NCBI GenBank assembly: GCA_030838305.1
Contig: JAUTWY010000448.1
Span: forward strand, 1-9,683
Source of the DNA: Acidobacteriaceae bacterium
GTDB lineage: Bacteria > Acidobacteriota > Terriglobia > Terriglobales > Acidobacteriaceae
Reading direction: 5' to 3'
DNA: 9,683 bases
The first letter of the stretch is position 1, and every line of letters starts with the position of its first letter. The notes under the pieces were generated by a model. The model searched no databases. It saw nothing but the letters and a program-made list of their open reading frames with translations, and was not told the DNA's origin. Below are positions 7,015 to 9,683 of the stretch, piece by piece. Position numbers and translations under genes: made by a program.

Positions 7015-7120
7015 AGATGCTGGAAGTGTATCTGAGACGCAAGTGTTCCGGAAAAGTAATAGAAGTCTACCCTGCCAACCTGATGTACCGAGCGGCACTC
7101 CGTGCGTAGTTTGTGGAGGC

Positions 7121-7240
7121 ATGGATAAGAAAGAGATCAATTCTTCAAAGATGACGGTGAATTTCCTGATCTGGGTCGGTGGAGTCTTCATGCTGCTGCT
7201 GTTCGCATTTCTGGCGCATTTTGTGTGGAGGATTTTGTAG
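7121..7240 (+). CDS. Possible small single-pass membrane protein (39 aa)
   Basis: A short frame opens with ATG at 7121 and ends at TAG 7238-7240. The product has a charged N-terminus (MDKKEINSSK) and one long hydrophobic helix (about 12-36, VNFLIWVGGVFMLLLFAFLA), a layout common among bacterial small membrane proteins. GGAGG is present at 7115-7119 but only one base before the ATG, which is too close to be an ideal ribosome binding site; an in-frame ATG at 7151 gives a 29-residue version. It is divergent from the M28 peptidase with 106 bp between starts. No function can be assigned, and chance cannot be excluded at this length. Confidence 0.4.
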   Translation: MDKKEINSSKMTVNFLIWVGGVFMLLLFAFLAHFVWRIL

Positions 7241-7305
7241 ACGGATTGTGTTGAGAGTTCCCTCGAGACTCAGCCCTAAAGGCGCAGCGACGCGTAGGCG
7301 CTGGC

Positions 7306-7325
7306 GGCACACCTGAAGGCGTGCC
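7306..7325. repeat. REP-like hairpin with TGAA loop
   Basis: GGCAC (7306-7310) pairs with GTGCC (7321-7325); inside, after one A-C mismatch, two C-G pairs close a TGAA tetraloop (7314-7317). The form GGCAC...CTGAAG...GTGCC followed by CCTGATAC resembles short interspersed palindromes that I recall from acidobacterial intergenic DNA. Only one copy lies in this window, so repetitiveness is not demonstrated here. There is no T-tract, so it is not a classical terminator. Confidence 0.35.
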
Positions 7326-7432
7326 CTGATACGAATCCTTCCCGTTTCGCTGACTTGTCCCGCTGACACGAATCGAGCCTATCCGGTGATCCAAACCCAC
7401 TGCCCCGGTAAGGTTTTTCCCAACAAAAAAGC

Positions 7433-7450
7433 GGCCCCATTTCTGGGGCC
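7433..7450 (-). terminator. Rho-independent terminator, minus strand
   Basis: TGGGGCC (7444-7450) and GGCCCCA (7433-7439) form a perfect 7-bp GC-rich stem with a 4-base loop. On the minus strand the stem is followed by GC and then six T (7425-7430 as A on plus). It is a textbook terminator for transcripts arriving from the right. The nearest minus-strand gene, gvpL/F, already has its own hairpin 350 bp upstream, so this one may end a separate RNA. Confidence 0.75.
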
Positions 7451-7645
7451 ACATTTCAAGAGGTCAAATTTGGAAGGCGATGTCAGGATAGGCGATGCAA
7501 GTTGCCGCTCCGCCAGGCGGGACGGCACTTCGGGAAATGTTGACGAGAGACGAGAGTGAAGGTCATTGCTTTGGGTTTGCGGCCTCTTAGTGCCTCTGCA
7601 TGATGCACTTCCCAAACCAAAGGCGCGGACGCTTGACCAAAGGTC
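7433..7645 (-). ncRNA. Candidate small RNA ending at the 7433-7450 terminator
   Basis: Read on the minus strand, this stretch begins near a weak promoter-like pair (TTAACC at 7670-7675, 18-base spacer, TATTCT at 7646-7651) and ends at a perfect terminator. Between them lie two hairpins. The first pairs CTTTGG-TTTG with CAAACCCAAAG (7613-7622 with 7569-7579, one bulged base) and encloses an AGTGC/GCACT stem (7605-7609 with 7589-7593). The second pairs GCCG/CGGC and CCGC/GCGG (7504-7526). No protein frame explains the terminator. I do not recognise it as 6S, SRP, RNase P or tmRNA: I looked for their signature sequences and did not see them. The 5' end is a guess. Confidence 0.3.
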
Positions 7646-7746
7646 AGAATATCCGTAAATGGTTGATCCGGTTAATCTTAGCTTCTCGATAAATTGATGG
7701 GGCAGGGCGAATAGAAAGGACGAAGAGGTGGAGAAGTGCACAAGAC

Positions 7747-7767
7747 TGCACATTCACTGCATGTGCA
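7747..7767. promoter_or_regulatory. Perfect 7-7-7 inverted repeat within TGCAC/TGCAT repeats
   Basis: TGCACAT (7747-7753) and ATGTGCA (7761-7767) are exact reverse complements separated by TCACTGC. A further TGCAC lies at 7737-7741, so copies start at 7737, 7747, 7758 and 7764; the first three are about one helical turn apart. This looks like a protein-binding array. It lies left of the gvpL/F terminator, upstream of the candidate small RNA on the minus strand. Confidence 0.4.
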
Positions 7768-7784
7768 TGCTTTAAGAAGCAATA

Positions 7785-7816
7785 GAGCCGTCGGCGCTTT
7801 TTAGCGCAGACGGCTC
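7785..7816 (-). terminator. Long hairpin, probable terminator of gvpL/F
   Basis: GAGCCGTC (7785-7792) pairs with GACGGCTC (7809-7816), and after one G-A mismatch GCGCT (7794-7798) pairs with AGCGC (7803-7807) around a TTTT loop, 13 pairs in all. It begins 15 bases beyond the gvpL/F stop codon. On the minus strand the stem is followed by TATTGCTTCTT, only moderately T-rich, so termination may be incomplete. The plus-strand flank has no T-run. Confidence 0.6.
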
Positions 7817-7831
7817 GAAATGCCTGGCCGC

Positions 7832-8578
7832 TTAGCTGTTTCCCGTTACCGTACGCAGCTTCCCGGGAAGGAAGTGGTAAGGCGGCCACGGTCCGCTGAT
7901 CGCCACTTCGCAATTCTTCAACTGCTTGGCTGCGGCGCTGTAGCGGTTCTGATATTTTTCGAGCGACTTGTTATCGATGAGGTGAGCGATATCGATGAGC
8001 ATACCCTGGGGAGCAACCTTCTTGCAGCTCACTTCTTCTTCCAGCGGATTGAATAGTTTATGGACCTGCACCGAAAGGGCGCGGGCCTTGGTTTGGCGCT
8101 CACGGTCGCGGGAGGCTTTGACACGCAGCTTCGAAAGATAGTCGCCTCCAACCGTGTCGGGCAAAACGACGTCGATCATCGCTTCGCGCAGCGAGCCGTC
8201 CGTGACGGTCAACTTGATGTGCATTTCGGACTTTCCGCGGAGCCGGGCAACACTCAATCCGAAAGCCCGTCGGTTAACCCGGACAGCCTGGCGGAGTGCG
8301 TCATCGCTCTCGAAGATGGTTCCGAAACGGAATGGGAGGACGGTGGAATTGCGGAAGCAGCCGCTTACCACGCGGGCATGCTCGATGGCGGACTTCTGAT
8401 CAAGTGGTCCAGCGTTTTGGTCGTATTCGCTCACAATCACAGCAAACTCGCCACTGGGATAGCTGAGGACAGGGGCTCCGTTCACGCCTTGAACATTCTC
8501 AATTACGAAAGGGCGTCGGGAACGGGTACCGTTAGGAAGGGTCTGGTGCTCGGTAAGGCAGTATGCGTACCACGCCAT
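7832..8578 (-). CDS. GvpL/GvpF family gas vesicle protein
   Basis: This 248-aa protein carries the signatures of the GvpL/GvpF family: the N-terminal WYAYC, HARVVSGCFRNSTVLPFRFG (67-86), LRGKSEMHIKL (113-123) and the C-terminal ISGPWPPYHF (227-236). The length is normal for the family. In gas-vesicle clusters GvpF and GvpL are accessory proteins; GvpF contacts the shell protein GvpA at early assembly. The start ATG at 8578 is preceded by GGAGAG six bases upstream. A long hairpin follows the stop codon, so it looks like a single-gene transcript. No gvpA, gvpN, gvpG, gvpK or other gas-vesicle gene lies in the window. It may be part of a cluster beyond neither neighbour shown here, or a lone paralogue with another role. 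Family assignment is firm; function in this organism is open. Confidence 0.93.
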   Translation of the reverse strand: MAWYAYCLTEHQTLPNGTRSRRPFVIENVQGVNGAPVLSYPSGEFAVIVSEYDQNAGPLDQKSAIEHARVVSGCFRNSTVLPFRFGTIFESDDALRQAVRVNRRAFGLSVARLRGKSEMHIKLTVTDGSLREAMIDVVLPDTVGGDYLSKLRVKASRDRERQTKARALSVQVHKLFNPLEEEVSCKKVAPQGMLIDIAHLIDNKSLEKYQNRYSAAAKQLKNCEVAISGPWPPYHFLPGKLRTVTGNS

Positions 8579-8708
8579 ATTGAACTCTCCGAACCGGGAC
8601 GGAGGCTGACAGGCGGCCTCTTAATTTTGTTTGCACAACCTGAGCTGCAAGTTTGGAAGTTAGGGTTTAGCGGTACCGGGTGTTGAACATTGGGAACCTA
8701 CTATCAAG

Positions 8709-8733
8709 CTCCGTAATCCATATTACTTCGGAG
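8709..8733. repeat. Imperfect inverted repeat upstream of gvpL/F
   Basis: CTCCG (8709-8713) with CGGAG (8729-8733) and TAAT (8714-8717) with ATTA (8722-8725) form a stem with a CCAT-containing loop and a three-base bulge. It lies about 130-155 bases upstream of the gvpL/F start, between that gene and the end of the permease gene. No T-tract follows on either strand. Function unknown. The rest of 8579-8847 shows no gene; TTGCAG (minus, 8645-8650) spaced 16 from AAAATT is at best a weak promoter. Confidence 0.3.
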
Positions 8734-8847
8734 TAGGTGGAAAATGCAACTTTTTCGTGGCATGACGCATCGCCCATGTCTGTATGGCTCAGCTTCGTTG
8801 CCTCGCGAGACCCTAAGGGGCTTGTACATCAAATGGTTAGAGGGTTT

Positions 8848-9683
8848 TTACTCATATCGCAAACTTTCCACAGGATCGAGGTGGGCGGCTCTGGCGGCTG
8901 GGACGGTTCCAAAAATCACGCCCACCACCGAGGACACAACGATGGCAATAATGGCTGATAATCCTGAAATGGGAATTCGATATTCGGTGAGGAAGCGAAC
9001 CGAGTAAGGGATGGCAAGGCCGATGACGATGCCAGCGAATCCGCCAATCAGAGAGATCAGAATGGCCTCGGCCAGAAACTGAAAACGAATTTCGCGGTTG
9101 GTGGCGCCGATCGCCTTGCGGATTCCGATCTCGCGGATGCGCGAGGTCACGGTGGCCAGCATGATGTTCATAATGCCGATGCCGCTCACCAACAGGGTAA
9201 CCATGGCAACCAGAAGGAGGACCCAGGTCAGGCCGGTGGCAATGCGGTCCGCCATCGAGAGTAGGGCGGTGAGATTGGCAACATCGTAGACCGACTCTGA
9301 GCGATGCCTCAATTGCAAAACCCTTTTAATCTGCGCCGTGGCTGAAATCACCATCGTGGGATCTTCCATGGAGAAATACAAAAGCTTGACGTTGGGAATC
9401 TCCGTGAAGTAGCGGCTGACGGAGAAGGGGATGAGCATGGTGTTATCGACGATTTCAGACTGGCCGAAGGTTTCCACGCGCTCCTTGAAAGTGCCAATAA
9501 TGGTGAAGGGCAGCCCCGTGAGCTTGATGACCCTGCCCACGGCGGATTGTGCCGAACCATAAACTTCAATCGCCATTTTCTCAGTGATCACGCCAACTTT
9601 ATTGTGGGCCTGGGAATCATCCTTATCGAAGAACCGTCCCGAAGGAACAACCAGGTTCCGCACATGCAGGTAGTCGGGATCGA
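8848..9683 (-). CDS. MacB/FtsX-type ABC transporter permease, C-terminal part
   Basis: The frame is open to the right edge, so the N-terminus is missing; 277 complete codons are visible. The visible part starts in the periplasmic MacB core domain (DPDYLHVRNL, then GRFF and KVGVITEKMA) and continues into the FtsX domain. Three hydrophobic helices are seen (about residues 152-176, 203-226 and 238-262), matching the last three of the four MacB-type helices. SRIREIGIRKAIGA (180-193) is the conserved cytoplasmic segment that contacts the ATPase, and PAARAAHLDPVESLRYE is the classical C-terminus. Such permeases work with an ATPase as mechanotransmission exporters of macrolides, peptides or lipoproteins, or as Acidobacteria-type ADOP permeases. 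An apparent GTG start at 9663 is internal, because family homology continues upstream of it. No ATPase gene is in view. Confidence 0.93.
   Translation of the reverse strand, partial: DPDYLHVRNLVVPSGRFFDKDDSQAHNKVGVITEKMAIEVYGSAQSAVGRVIKLTGLPFTIIGTFKERVETFGQSEIVDNTMLIPFSVSRYFTEIPNVKLLYFSMEDPTMVISATAQIKRVLQLRHRSESVYDVANLTALLSMADRIATGLTWVLLLVAMVTLLVSGIGIMNIMLATVTSRIREIGIRKAIGATNREIRFQFLAEAILISLIGGFAGIVIGLAIPYSVRFLTEYRIPISGLSAIIAIVVSSVVGVIFGTVPAARAAHLDPVESLRYE

Larger units (their letters stand above)
7241..7831. other. Gene-free, structure-rich intergenic region
   Basis: I see no credible protein gene in these 590 bases. They contain a REP-like hairpin (7306-7325), a strong minus-strand terminator (7433-7450), hairpins at 7504-7526 and 7568-7623, a short dyad TGACC-AAA-GGTCA (7634-7646), a perfect 7-7-7 inverted repeat (7747-7767) and the hairpin after gvpL/F (7785-7816). 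Open frames here, such as a minus-strand one at 7379-7753, run through the terminator hairpin and have unlikely composition. The interval is best read as regulatory or non-coding RNA territory. Confidence 0.6.

Noticed and set aside
7476..7497. Direct repeat GGCGATG twice, 15 bp apart
   Set aside because: Two 7-base copies are not enough for a CRISPR, VNTR or operator claim in GC-rich DNA.
7379..7753. 124-aa minus-strand open frame in the intergenic region
   Set aside because: It reads straight through the 7433-7450 terminator hairpin, has no recognisable domain and an odd Ser/Leu-rich composition; its stop lies beyond the T-tract.
8060..8686. 208-aa plus-strand frame antisense to gvpL/F
   Set aside because: It has no domain signature and is the antisense shadow of a gene with strong family motifs, a ribosome binding site and a terminator.
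8802..8819. CTCGCGAG and CCCTAAGGG palindromes after the permease gene
   Set aside because: Both have arms too short for a stable hairpin and no T-tract follows, so no terminator is called.

Overview
The window looks like a piece of chromosome from a GC-rich, free-living, Gram-negative-type heterotroph, most plausibly an Acidobacteriota (Terriglobia / Koribacter-like). That is an inference from gene content: a secreted M28 peptidase, a secreted amidohydrolase, a MacB-type permease, a GvpL/F protein and a CBS-tethered site-2 protease, all separated by ordinary intergenic DNA. There is no phylogenetic marker that settles it. I see no tRNA, rRNA, CRISPR array, transposase or phage gene.

Layout from left to right. 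A partial M50 site-2 protease with C-terminal CBS domains (minus) is divergent from rsmD (plus; 16S rRNA G966 methyltransferase). rsmD converges on a conserved-looking 183-aa protein of unknown function (minus). A divergent intergenic region rich in perfect dyads separates that gene from a RidA-family gene (plus), which is followed 52 bp later by a secreted metal-dependent amidohydrolase (plus). Next, behind a good sigma70-like promoter, come a two-CBS-domain protein and a DoxX membrane protein (both plus, 29 bp apart). A secreted M28 metallopeptidase (minus) converges on doxX. Divergent from the peptidase start is a possible 39-aa single-pass membrane protein (plus).

Positions 7241-7831 carry no credible protein gene but are full of secondary structure: a REP-like hairpin, a very good minus-strand Rho-independent terminator, several nested hairpins, a perfect 7-7-7 dyad among phased TGCAC/TGCAT repeats, and the terminator of the next gene. 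The extra terminator has no obvious minus-strand gene to serve, so an unannotated small RNA is a reasonable hypothesis. A GvpL/GvpF gas-vesicle-family gene (minus) and the C-terminal two thirds of a MacB/FtsX-type ABC permease (minus, running off the right edge) close the window.

Most of the window is ordinary accessory and housekeeping chromosome. Three points deserve a second look: the structured, terminator-ended gene-free interval left of gvpL/F; the GvpL/F gene with no other gas-vesicle gene in view; and the RidA paralogue that lacks the catalytic arginine of the classical family. No complete novel multi-gene system is evident.
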